In this document: positions 1 to 7,244 of the stretch, in pieces
Layout of the letters: the number at the start of each line of letters is the position of its first letter
How positions within the stretch are numbered: the first letter of the stretch is position 1
DNA from: Polluticaenibacter yanchengensis
Lineage (GTDB): Bacteria > Bacteroidota > Bacteroidia > Chitinophagales > Chitinophagaceae
Direction of reading: 5' to 3'
DNA length: 64,000 bases
Assembly: GCA_027854065.1 (NCBI GenBank)
Contig: JAQGEF010000012.1
Location: 1 to 64,000 of the forward strand
Program-made: the position numbers and the translations under genes
Notes under the pieces: model-generated
Seen by the model: only the letters and a program-made list of their open reading frames with translations
What the model was told of the DNA's origin: nothing
Database searches by the model: none

Positions 1-1
1 G

Positions 2-373
2 GGTGCACTGGGTTATTTGTTTAAAAATGTGGATGAAAAGGAACTCTTTGACTGTATAGAAGCGGTTCACGATAACCGCCATTATATTACAGAAAACAAA
101 AGGAATGTTTTGCTGGATTATGAGAGGCGGAAAAGAAATGTTGATATGGGCTATGCTAAAATTAACCAGAACCCGTTATCGAACCGTGAAGTGGAAATTG
201 TGAAGTTTATTATGCAGGGCAAGACCAACCCTGAAATCGCCGATATTCTTTTTCTGAGTCTTCGTACGGTAGATACACACCGGAAAAATATTCTCTCTAA
301 ACTGGAAATTAATAATGCTGCGGCACTGGTAAAATATGCCAGCGATAATGCCCCCTTCCTGGGACTAATGTAG
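2..373 (+). CDS. Response regulator with LuxR-type HTH, C-terminal part (5' end outside window)
   Basis: The reading frame is open to the left edge, so the gene begins outside the window; no internal start is needed. The visible part opens with the end of a receiver domain (GALGYLFK, whose Lys fits the conserved receiver lysine) and then a linker. A LuxR/NarL-type four-helix HTH follows (LSNREVEIVKFIMQGKTNPEIADILFLS, then RTVDTHRKNILSKL). Such proteins are phosphorylated by a partner histidine kinase and bind DNA as dimers. The kinase is not visible here and the target is unknown. The stop is followed by a hairpin shared with the convergent TPR gene. Confidence 0.9.
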   Translation, partial: GALGYLFKNVDEKELFDCIEAVHDNRHYITENKRNVLLDYERRKRNVDMGYAKINQNPLSNREVEIVKFIMQGKTNPEIADILFLSLRTVDTHRKNILSKLEINNAAALVKYASDNAPFLGLM

Positions 374-418
374 CTACAGGAATTTCATATTCACCAGTAT
401 ATTTTACCAAACAAAAAA

Positions 419-446
419 CCTCCAAACAGTTTTCACTATTTGGAGG
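419..446 (-). terminator. Hairpin terminator for the TPR gene
   Basis: CCTCCAAA (419-426) pairs with TTTGGAGG (439-446) around a 12-nt loop. On the minus strand the stem is followed by a T-rich run (TTTTTTGTTTGG), as expected for a rho-independent terminator of the leftward gene. It may also stop the rightward response regulator. Confidence 0.75.
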
Positions 447-473
447 CCTCTATAAATTGAACCTTTTATGCAA

Positions 474-1175
474 TTAGTTTTCAACAATACCCAATGTCGC
501 TAAACGTTTTTCAACTTCGAAGCCACGATTGGTTTTTGAATACTTTTCTTTAATTTTCTGATAGTATTTGATAGCATCTTCTTTTTTACCGGATACTTCA
601 CTTAATAAACCGGCACGAAATAAATTCTCAGAACTTACCTCATCATATTCAGGAAACACTTCAGATGCTTTTACATAAGTAGCAACAGCATCTGCATTTT
701 TACCTAATTCGCTGTAAGCATCAGCAAGGTTTGTTAAAGATGCCACTTTAATTTCTTTAGCTTCTGTATTGAAATCCTTCAAGAATGATACAGCTTTATC
801 AAATTGTCCTAATTTCAATGCACAACTACCAGCATAGAATTTCGCTAATTCACCCGCTTTTGTACCGGCATAGTTTTTAGCAATTTTCTCAAAACCGGCA
901 TTGGCGCCATCACCGTTTAAAGCCAGGCTAATGCTGTCCATAGCATAAAACTGTTGCGCTTTCCAGATAGCATCATTTGCTTTTTCTTCTTTTGGCGCTA
1001 CTACAAAATTCTTATATCCGAAATAACCTAAGCAAACTACAATAACAGCTATTGCCGCTATTATTATTTTTTTTCCATAAGCAGTTAAAAAATCCTGAGG
1101 CGCTTTTCTGTGTGCAGCAGTTTCGTTAACTATTTCTGTAGTACCCGTTGTACTAATTTCTTTGTTGTCCGACAT
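474..1175 (-). CDS. Membrane-anchored tetratricopeptide repeat protein
   Basis: A 233-residue protein with a charged N-terminal segment, one membrane span at about residues 35-57, then helical repeats typical of TPRs (for example GQFDKAVSFLKDF and LGKNADAVATYVKASEVFP). This layout matches the YfgM-like TPR family of ancillary envelope proteins, known for chaperone-type contacts near the Sec translocon; that role is inferred from family only. It lies downstream of pdhA on the same strand, with its own TATATTTG element and a hairpin between the two genes, so it is probably transcribed separately. Confidence 0.8.
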   Translation of the reverse strand: MSDNKEISTTGTTEIVNETAAHRKAPQDFLTAYGKKIIIAAIAVIVVCLGYFGYKNFVVAPKEEKANDAIWKAQQFYAMDSISLALNGDGANAGFEKIAKNYAGTKAGELAKFYAGSCALKLGQFDKAVSFLKDFNTEAKEIKVASLTNLADAYSELGKNADAVATYVKASEVFPEYDEVSSENLFRAGLLSEVSGKKEDAIKYYQKIKEKYSKTNRGFEVEKRLATLGIVEN

Positions 1176-1203
1176 TCTGATTTTATTTGAATAATATTTA
1201 AAG

Positions 1204-1243
1204 TGCCCTTAGTTCACAAAATAAACTAAGGGCTGCAAATATA
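1204..1243 (-). promoter_or_regulatory. -7 element and 5' hairpin upstream of the TPR gene
   Basis: On the minus strand TATATTTG (1243-1236) matches the Bacteroidota -7 consensus TAnnTTTG. A perfect 10-bp hairpin follows almost at once: GCCCTTAGTT (1204-1213 on the plus strand) pairs with AACTAAGGGC (1224-1233). If the promoter is used, the mRNA would begin with this hairpin. The same hairpin could instead end pdhA transcription, though no good T-run follows it. Confidence 0.5.
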
Positions 1244-1262
1244 ATAAGTTATTCGATATATG

Positions 1263-2261
1263 TTAATCCATTACAAATAAACTTGGATGATCTACATCAT
1301 ACACATCTTTCAATACCTCATCTTCACTTGGCCAAGGGCTCTCTTCCGCAAAACGAACGCTTTCATCCACCGCTGCGTCTACTTTAGCTTTAATAGCATC
1401 TAACTCTTCATCAGTTGCATATTTGGCTTTTTTAATTTTAGCGTAGATCAGGTCAATCGGATCTTTATGTTTGTACTCGTCTAACTCTTCTTTAGTTCTG
1501 TATTTTTGAGGATCACTGATTGAGTGACCTTTGTAACGGTAAGTTTTCATTTCCAGCAAAGTTGGGCCTTCACCCGCTCTTGCCCTTGTTACAGCACGTT
1601 CCACAGCATTATGTATTGCCTCCGGGTCCATACCATCTACTGCTTCGCCCGGCATATCATAAGCCTCAGCTAAAGTATAGATATCTTTTACATTGGAAGT
1701 ACGCTCTACAGAAGTACCCATCGCGTAATGATTATTTTCGCAAATAAACACTACCGGTAATTTCCAAAGCATTGCCAGGTTAAATACTTCGTGTAACATA
1801 CCCTGACGTGCAGCGCCATCACCAAAGAAAGTTAAGCTAACATTATCCGTACCTCTGTATTTTTCAGCAAAAGCTAAACCGGCACCGGTACCAATCTGGG
1901 CACCTACTAAACCATGTCCACCATAAAAATTATGTTCTTTGCTAAAAAAGTGCATTGATCCACCCTTACCTTTAGCACAACCGGTAGCTTTACCATATAA
2001 TTCAGCCATACAACTATCTAAAGTCAGGCCTTTGGCAATGCCTAAAGCATGACATCTGTAACCTGTAATATATGGATCTTCCGGCCTGGTAGCAGACATA
2101 CAACCTGCTGCAATAGCTTCCTGCCCGATATACGCATGAAAAAAGCCCCTGATCTTTCCGGCCATTTTATACATTTCCTCAGCTTTCAACTCAAACTGAC
2201 GAATTGTAAGCATCAGCTCATACCAATATAAGTAAGTTTCTTTAGTGAATTTTTTTGCCAT
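1263..2261 (-). CDS. pdhA: Pyruvate dehydrogenase E1 component, alpha subunit
   Basis: The 332-residue protein has the thiamine diphosphate motif of the E1 alpha family: GDG at 147-149 and the closing NN at 176-177. It also has the substrate and cofactor loop (CAKGKGGSMHFF) and the loop with SISDPQKYR near the C-terminus. It decarboxylates pyruvate and, with E1 beta, feeds the lipoyl E2 subunit. The frame can be extended to a TTG seven codons upstream, but the ATG starting MAKKFTKETY fits the family. pdhB is not adjacent, so the complex is encoded at more than one locus. Confidence 0.96.
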   Translation of the reverse strand: MAKKFTKETYLYWYELMLTIRQFELKAEEMYKMAGKIRGFFHAYIGQEAIAAGCMSATRPEDPYITGYRCHALGIAKGLTLDSCMAELYGKATGCAKGKGGSMHFFSKEHNFYGGHGLVGAQIGTGAGLAFAEKYRGTDNVSLTFFGDGAARQGMLHEVFNLAMLWKLPVVFICENNHYAMGTSVERTSNVKDIYTLAEAYDMPGEAVDGMDPEAIHNAVERAVTRARAGEGPTLLEMKTYRYKGHSISDPQKYRTKEELDEYKHKDPIDLIYAKIKKAKYATDEELDAIKAKVDAAVDESVRFAEESPWPSEDEVLKDVYDVDHPSLFVMD

Positions 2262-2279
2262 AACTTGAAATATGAGTCG

Positions 2280-2311
2280 CAAATATAGTACACTTAAATT
2301 TTACAACTCAA
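2280..2311 (-). promoter_or_regulatory. Promoter of pdhA
   Basis: On the minus strand TATATTTG (2287-2280) matches TAnnTTTG. Two TTG triplets lie upstream at spacings of 16 nt (2306-2304) and 21 nt (2311-2309), near the usual -33 position. The predicted leader is short, about 15 nt before the ATG at 2261. Confidence 0.55.
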
Positions 2312-2557
2312 TTCTTTTATTTATTTTTTAACCGTTACTATTATTTTCGTTATAAAATCTTCTGGCATCGTTTCCGAAAGAAACTTTTTGCAGAATTTAT
2401 TACCTTTTCTGGCTATAAAAGTAAGTAGTTATTGAAATTTCAGCATGCGATACTATTTGCCGGTTAATAATTGCTTTTCTGCAAAATCCGCCATGTACAG
2501 GGCTAACACCAATCCTAAATATAATTGGTTTGCTGACATTCATTACAAGTTCTGTTT

Positions 2558-2565
2558 TACTTTTG
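2558..2565 (+). promoter_or_regulatory. -7 element of the AAA+ ATPase gene
   Basis: TACTTTTG matches TAnnTTTG, 22 nt before the ATG. A TTTG lies upstream at 2529-2532, but the 25-nt spacing is longer than the usual 17-20, so only the -7 element is well supported. Confidence 0.45.
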
Positions 2566-2587
2566 CATCAAACATTACCATTGCTCA

Positions 2588-3352
2588 ATGAACATTTTTG
2601 ACCTTGTAATTACAGATAAAGAACAAGTAAAGCTAGATGACATTTTCTTAAAAGAGGATAATAAAGCGCAAATTGTACAGTTCATTAAGGAGCACCGGTA
2701 TATTGAGCAGATACAGGCATTGAACCTGCCTGTAAGCAATAAAATATTGTTGAGCGGCAGTTCGGGATGCGGCAAAACCACTACCGCTAAAGCCATAGCC
2801 ACTGCCCTGAATAAAAACATATACATACTAAACCTTAGCAATATTGTTTGTTCCAGGATCGGGGAAACCTCGCAAAATCTTAAAGTTATTTTTGACAAAG
2901 CGGGCAGAGAAAAAGCCATCCTGTTTTTAGATGAATTTGACCAGATTGGCAAAGCGCGAGGCGGAGATGATAAAGACGTTGGCGAAATGCGCCGTTTGGT
3001 AAATACACTGATCCAGCTGATAGACTACTACCCTGCTAAAGCGATCCTGATAGCAGCTACAAACCATGCCCACATTATTGACCAGGCTTTACTCAGGAGA
3101 TTCCAGGCTAATATTCATTTCGAATTACCCACTAATCAGGAACTGGATGTTTACTACAATAAATTGTTGAGTGCATTTCCTGTACATTTACAAAGTATTT
3201 CAAGAAGTTACAGCATCTCTTATGCTGAAGCTAAAGACCTTGCTTATAACCAGGTAAAAGCTAAGTTCATCACATTGTTAGAAACTGAGCTTCCGCACAG
3301 CACACCTGAACTAAACAGCCATCTTCTGCAGGCAGCACCTGCCGCTGTTTAA
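2588..3352 (+). CDS. AAA+ family ATPase, single-domain
   Basis: The 254-residue protein carries Walker A at 57-64 (GSSGCGKT), Walker B at 111-116 (ILFLDE), a sensor-1 Asn at 159 (AATNH) and an arginine-finger region at 170-171 (LLRRF). This places it in the classical AAA clade of hexameric remodelling ATPases. There is no protease, nuclease or membrane domain, and no partner gene beside it: a repeat follows, then the convergent transketolase gene. Similar small AAA proteins occur with S8 proteases in defence-like pairs, but no such gene is present. The substrate is unknown. Confidence 0.8.
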   Translation: MNIFDLVITDKEQVKLDDIFLKEDNKAQIVQFIKEHRYIEQIQALNLPVSNKILLSGSSGCGKTTTAKAIATALNKNIYILNLSNIVCSRIGETSQNLKVIFDKAGREKAILFLDEFDQIGKARGGDDKDVGEMRRLVNTLIQLIDYYPAKAILIAATNHAHIIDQALLRRFQANIHFELPTNQELDVYYNKLLSAFPVHLQSISRSYSISYAEAKDLAYNQVKAKFITLLETELPHSTPELNSHLLQAAPAAV

Positions 3353-3456
3353 ATAGCGGCAAGGATGTTAAGTACTACCATACAATAAGGTCCTGGGTAT
3401 TGACTGATAAATAAACTATATCAACCGGAACTTCCGCTACAACAGAAAACCAAAAG

Positions 3457-3586
3457 ATGAGCGGCTGCGGCATGCGTTGGTGCCGACGAAGGAGGGCAGT
3501 GCGCAGTGCAACGGAGCACCGGGCGTAGCGAAGCCATAAGCTCGCCGGACAAACGCTCAATAGAATAAAGACTGTTGAGAGCCCCC
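3457..3586 (-). repeat. Dispersed GC-rich intergenic repeat, family 1, copy a
   Basis: Read on the minus strand, the element opens with GGGGGCTCTC. It continues through TCCGGCGAGCTTATGGCTTC and GCTACGCCCGGTGCTCC, then CTCCTTCGTCGGCACC, and closes with CGCATGCCGCAGCC. The same ordered blocks recur at 5819, 29955, 39521, 48035 and 55712. It fills most of the gap between two convergent genes and has no coding capacity that fits its neighbours. Confidence 0.8.
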
Positions 3587-3642
3587 AAATAAAAAATGGT
3601 TGCCGGATATGACAACCATTATTGTATTCGTAAGTTTTAATA

Positions 3643-4608
3643 TTATTTTTTGCGACTGATGGCTTTTTTAGCGGCAGCAACAATATTCGGGGTATCCAAA
3701 CCATATTTTTTCAATAATTGTTCTGGTTTACCACTTTCGCCGAATGTATCGTTAGTACCAATATACTCCTGCGGAACCGGTATATTACGGGCAGCTACCT
3801 GTGCAATGGCATCGCCAAGACCACCAATTATATTATGTTCTTCCGCAGTAACAACAGCACCTGTTTTAGTCAGGCTTTTAATAACCGCCTCTGTATCCAA
3901 AGGTTTAATAGTGTGCATATTAATAACTTCTGCACTAATACCTTCTTTAGCCAGTTCCTTAGCCGCTTCTACGGATTTCCAAACCATGTGGCCACAAGCT
4001 ATTAAAGTAACATCGGTACCTTCCGCCAATACCTGCGCTTTACCAATGACGAAATCACTGCCATCTTCTTTAGTAAAGTTCGGCCATTTCGGACGGCCAA
4101 AACGTAAATATACCGGGCCGTGAATATCTGCGATTGCTTTAGTAGCCGCTTTGGTCTGGTTAAAATCGCACGGGTTAATAACGGTCATACCCGGCAACAT
4201 TTTCATTAATCCGATATCTTCCAGTATCTGGTGGGTGGCACCGTCCTCGCCTAAAGTAAGACCGGCATGACTGGCACAGATTTTTACATTTTTATCGCTG
4301 TAAGCAACGCTTTGTCTGATCTGGTCGTACACACGCCCGGTGCTGAAGTTAGCAAAGGTAGTTGTGTAAGGAATTTTACCGCCAATGGTTAAACCGGCAG
4401 CCATACCAATCATATTGGCTTCCTGGATACCGCATTGTACAAAACGGTTATTGAATTCTTTTATGAATGGTCCTAACTTAAAGGAACCCGCTAAGTCTGC
4501 AGTTAATACAACTACATTTTCATTTGTTTTGGCAAGCTCGTAAATACCTTCACCAAATCCTGCACGTGTTTCTTTTTCGTTAAGTATAACAATATCTTCT
4601 AAGGCCAT
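3643..4608 (-). CDS. Transketolase, C-terminal subunit
   Basis: The 321-residue protein has the pyrimidine-binding and C-terminal domains of transketolase. Features include a family core (VQCGIQEANMIGMAAGL), the SHAGLTLGEDGATHQ loop, and a C-terminal domain with VVTAEEHNIIGGLG. In split transketolases this half pairs with an N-terminal half that binds the thiamine diphosphate phosphates. That partner is not adjacent here; galE is. A TTG 14 codons upstream keeps the frame open, but the ATG (MALEDIVILNEKETRAGFGE) fits better. It acts in the non-oxidative pentose phosphate pathway. Confidence 0.92.
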   Translation of the reverse strand: MALEDIVILNEKETRAGFGEGIYELAKTNENVVVLTADLAGSFKLGPFIKEFNNRFVQCGIQEANMIGMAAGLTIGGKIPYTTTFANFSTGRVYDQIRQSVAYSDKNVKICASHAGLTLGEDGATHQILEDIGLMKMLPGMTVINPCDFNQTKAATKAIADIHGPVYLRFGRPKWPNFTKEDGSDFVIGKAQVLAEGTDVTLIACGHMVWKSVEAAKELAKEGISAEVINMHTIKPLDTEAVIKSLTKTGAVVTAEEHNIIGGLGDAIAQVAARNIPVPQEYIGTNDTFGESGKPEQLLKKYGLDTPNIVAAAKKAISRKK

Positions 4609-4647
4609 GGCTGTGTTCGTTTCTTGATGAATAATTTTTTTGTGATG

Positions 4648-4655
4648 CAAATATA
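4648..4655 (-). promoter_or_regulatory. -7 element upstream of the transketolase subunit
   Basis: TATATTTG on the minus strand lies in the 57-bp gap after galE, about 39 nt before the ATG. This suggests the transketolase gene can be transcribed without galE. No clear -33 partner is seen. Confidence 0.45.
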
Positions 4656-4665
4656 TTTATAATCG

Positions 4666-5721
4666 CTAATTAAGCTCAGATTTTTGCTGAGAAGTTAAAT
4701 CGGCTGCTTCTTTTAATTTCAGCTCCCATTCCCAGGCAGTTTTCATCATACTGTTAATATCATGCTTAATCTGCCATTTTAAATTATTAACAGCAAATTC
4801 ATTATTGGCATAAATAGCAATAACATCCCCGGCACGGCGCGGGCTTAAAACATAATTCAGCTTAACGTTATTTACAGATTCAAAAGCCTTAATAGCTTCT
4901 AAAACAGTGACCCCGTTACCCGTACCAAGATTGAAAACATCACAGTTGGTTTTATTATTGCCTTGCTCCAGGTAGCGGATACTGAGCGTATGTGCATGAG
5001 CGATATCGCATACATGTATAAAATCGCGGATACAACTACCGTCACGGGTATCATAATCAGTACCGTAAACCTGCATCTGTGGTAATTTGCCAATGGCTGT
5101 TTGTGTAATAGCCGGAACCAGGTTGGCCGGACGGCCTAGTGGCAGTTCCCCGATCAATGAGGACACGTGCGCGCCCACCGGGTTAAAATAACGCAACAGG
5201 ATAAACTTACAATCAGAAACCTTAGCCATCTCCTGGATCAGCTGCTCCCCTATTTGCTTGGTTAAACCATAAGGACTTTCAGCCTGCTTAATTGGCGATT
5301 GTTCTGTTACCGGTATCACGTCAGGATTGCCATATACCGTACAACTGCTTGAAAAAACAAACTGCTGTATTTTAAATTCCTGCACACATTTCAAAAGGTT
5401 GATCAGGCTGAACATATTATTTTCGAAATACAGTAACGGTTTTTCTACACTTTCACCCACTGCTTTATAGGCGGCAAAATGTATGATACCTGTAATATCC
5501 GGGTTTTCTATAAATACCGCAATCGTATCGTCATAATTACATAGATCAACCGTATAATTCTTTACTCTTTTTCCTGTAATTGCTTCTACTCCGCTTAATA
5601 ATTGTTTCGTGCTTCTGCTATTATCGTCTATAGAAATAACGTCGTAACCGCTTTCTATTAAATCTACCAAAGTGTGCGAACCGATATAACCGCATCCGCC
5701 GGTAACCAATATTTTTGCCAT
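4666..5721 (-). CDS. galE: UDP-glucose 4-epimerase
   Basis: The 351-residue extended SDR enzyme has the NAD-binding GGCGYIGSH motif at 8-16, the active-site serines around 124-126 (FSSSCTVYG) and the YxxxK pair Y151/K155. It interconverts UDP-glucose and UDP-galactose for envelope polysaccharide synthesis and galactose use. The RDFIHVCDIAHAH segment and the length are typical of GalE. It lies upstream of the transketolase subunit on the same strand, with a -7 element only 5 nt before its ATG. Confidence 0.95.
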   Translation of the reverse strand: MAKILVTGGCGYIGSHTLVDLIESGYDVISIDDNSRSTKQLLSGVEAITGKRVKNYTVDLCNYDDTIAVFIENPDITGIIHFAAYKAVGESVEKPLLYFENNMFSLINLLKCVQEFKIQQFVFSSSCTVYGNPDVIPVTEQSPIKQAESPYGLTKQIGEQLIQEMAKVSDCKFILLRYFNPVGAHVSSLIGELPLGRPANLVPAITQTAIGKLPQMQVYGTDYDTRDGSCIRDFIHVCDIAHAHTLSIRYLEQGNNKTNCDVFNLGTGNGVTVLEAIKAFESVNNVKLNYVLSPRRAGDVIAIYANNEFAVNNLKWQIKHDINSMMKTAWEWELKLKEAADLTSQQKSELN

Positions 5722-5726
5722 GATTG

Positions 5727-5734
5727 CAAATTTA
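5727..5734 (-). promoter_or_regulatory. -7 element abutting the galE start codon
   Basis: TAAATTTG on the minus strand matches TAnnTTTG and ends 5 nt before the ATG at 5721. Transcription from here would begin at or within a few bases of the start codon, so the mRNA may be leaderless. No well-spaced -33 motif is seen. Confidence 0.5.
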
Positions 5735-5818
5735 AAGATTGAGCCTATATGAAATAGACTATTTTCAAAATGTTTTACTTTAAATTATAGTTATCTATAC
5801 AATTGTCAATGATGATTT

Positions 5819-5947
5819 TGGGGCTGTGGGCTAAGAATATATTCAACTTTTGTACAGCGTGCTTAGGGGTTCGCTACGCTCCGTGCTCCGTTGCACTGCG
5901 TGGGCAGCCGCTTTAGCGGCTGCCCACGCATGCTGCAGCCCTTCAAT
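5819..5947 (+). repeat. Dispersed GC-rich intergenic repeat, family 1, copy b, with a 16-bp hairpin
   Basis: The copy opens with TTGGGGCTGTGGGC, continues with GGGGTTCGCTACGCTCCGTG, and closes with CGCATGCTGCAGCCCTTC. Its middle is replaced by a near-perfect palindrome: TGCGTGGGCAGCCGCT (5897-5912) pairs with the complementary arm at 5915-5930 around a TT loop. It sits between the galE promoter and the 3' end of the Rrf2 gene, where it could also act as a transcription block. Confidence 0.8.
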
Positions 5948-5994
5948 GGCAGAATATGGGCCGGGCTAAAATAAAATGCCCGGATATTTAACAA

Positions 5995-6420
5995 TTATGC
6001 AGGACATGCATAACCATCAACAATATCTTTCAGGGTCTTACTTTCCAGTATTTTCAGCAAAGCATCTCTCGCTTCAGCCATTACACGTTTCAATCCACAT
6101 GTATTTTCATCGCAACCGGCACAAGGTTCGTAAAAATTCAGGCTTACACAAGAAAGCATGGCAATAGGCCCGTCTACCAGGCGTATCAGTTTAGCCAGTG
6201 TTACTTCATGTGGCGGTATCAAAAGTTCATAACCACCCTGGCGCCCGCGATGGCTCATTAACAAACCATCCTGCTTTAACTGATGAAAAATATTTTCTAA
6301 AAACCGTAACGGAATTTTCTTCTCCTGGGCAATGATGGGCATCAGGACAGGTCCTTTTCCATAATTGGCTGCAAGATAAGCAGTTGCCTTAAGTGCGTAT
6401 TTAGCTTTTTGAGATAACAT
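5995..6420 (-). CDS. Rrf2 family transcriptional regulator
   Basis: The 141-residue protein has the Rrf2 winged helix (MLSQKAKYALKATAYLA, then LMPIIAQEKKIPLRFLENIFHQL and the wing GRQGGYEL). It has a Cys-rich loop with C91, C100, C103 and C108. Family members such as IscR, NsrR and RirA bind an Fe-S cluster through three cysteines, so a redox- or iron-sensing role is inferred. An in-frame upstream extension of six codons exists, but the internal ATG gives the canonical N-terminus. It is divergent from a peroxiredoxin gene, its likely target. Confidence 0.9.
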   Translation of the reverse strand: MLSQKAKYALKATAYLAANYGKGPVLMPIIAQEKKIPLRFLENIFHQLKQDGLLMSHRGRQGGYELLIPPHEVTLAKLIRLVDGPIAMLSCVSLNFYEPCAGCDENTCGLKRVMAEARDALLKILESKTLKDIVDGYACPA

Positions 6421-6463
6421 AACGTATAATAGTGGCAATCTTACAAAAAAAAAATTAAAGTCT

Positions 6464-6507
6464 CAAATATAAATACTTCATCTTTTGAGTGAACTTTATT
6501 ATATTTG
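6464..6507. promoter_or_regulatory. Divergent promoters of the Rrf2 regulator and peroxiredoxin
   Basis: On the minus strand TATATTTG (6471-6464) faces the Rrf2 gene. On the plus strand TATATTTG (6500-6507) faces the peroxiredoxin gene, 29 nt before its ATG. The two -7 elements are 28 bp apart, so one regulator bound here could control both genes. I see no clear long operator palindrome between them. Confidence 0.6.
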
Positions 6508-6536
6508 CTACTGAACATTTCTAAATTTATTATACT

Positions 6537-7172
6537 ATGAGTTTGCGTTTAGGTGATGAAGCACCAAATTTTCAGGCCGATACAACTGTAGGCCATATTG
6601 ATTTTCATGAATATTTAGGAGACGGTTGGGGCATTTTATTCAGCCACCCGGCAGATTATACACCGGTATGTACTACAGAGTTGGGCAGAACCGCTGCTTT
6701 GCAGGAAGAGTTCGCAAAACGTAATGTAAAAGTACTGGCGGTAAGCGTGGACGATGTAGAAAGTCATAAAGGCTGGATCGGAGACATCAACGAAACACAG
6801 AATGTTACAGTTGGGTTCCCGATCATTGGCGATGAAAAAAGAGTGGTCGCTTCTTTATACGATATGATCCACCCCAACGCAAGTGCCACCGCTACGGTAA
6901 GAAGCTTATTTATTATAGGACCCGATAAAAAATTAAAATTATCAATTACTTATCCTGCCAGCACCGGAAGAAACTTTACTGAAGTATTACGCGTAGTGGA
7001 CAGTCTGCAGTTAACTGCAAATTACAGCGTAGCAACACCGGCCGACTGGAAAGATGGCGAAGACGTTATTGTTACGCCCGCAGTATCTACAGAAGACGCT
7101 ATCAAACGTTTCGAAAAAGGCATCAATATTGTAAAACCATATTTGCGCTATACACCACAACCCAACAAATAA
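6537..7172 (+). CDS. 1-Cys peroxiredoxin, Prx6 type
   Basis: The 211-residue protein has the peroxidatic motif SHPADYTPVCTTE with C45. No second cysteine exists anywhere in the chain, so it must work by the 1-Cys mechanism, with reduction by an external thiol. The long C-terminal domain (DWKDGEDVIVTPAVSTEDA) is typical of the Prx6 subfamily. It reduces hydrogen peroxide and organic hydroperoxides in the cytosol. Its start codon and a TATATTTG promoter face the divergent Rrf2 regulator, suggesting redox control. It ends at a 22-bp terminator hairpin. Confidence 0.94.
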   Translation: MSLRLGDEAPNFQADTTVGHIDFHEYLGDGWGILFSHPADYTPVCTTELGRTAALQEEFAKRNVKVLAVSVDDVESHKGWIGDINETQNVTVGFPIIGDEKRVVASLYDMIHPNASATATVRSLFIIGPDKKLKLSITYPASTGRNFTEVLRVVDSLQLTANYSVATPADWKDGEDVIVTPAVSTEDAIKRFEKGINIVKPYLRYTPQPNK

Positions 7173-7188
7173 GAACAGGTTGTATTAT

Positions 7189-7235
7189 ATATAAAGCGAG
7201 GGCCGGTTTATTTTAAACCGGCCCTCGCTTTATAT
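7189..7235. terminator. Strong bidirectional terminator, peroxiredoxin / hemD
   Basis: A 22-bp perfect inverted repeat (arms 7189-7210 and 7214-7235) surrounds a TTT loop, with core GCGAGGGCCGGTTTA. It lies between two convergent stop codons and probably serves both strands. Confidence 0.85.
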
Positions 7236-7244
7236 TCTCTTATA

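Larger units (their letters stand above)
2262..2587. other. Divergent intergenic region, pdhA and AAA+ gene
   Basis: No credible coding sequence is present. The left part holds the pdhA promoter and the right end holds a TACTTTTG element for the AAA+ gene. The roughly 240 bp between them is AT-rich and shows no repeat, hairpin or RNA gene that I can recognise. Confidence 0.5.

Noticed and set aside
3650..4123. 157-residue protein antisense to the transketolase subunit
   Set aside because: It is a shadow frame of a well-supported gene, with no promoter or family match.
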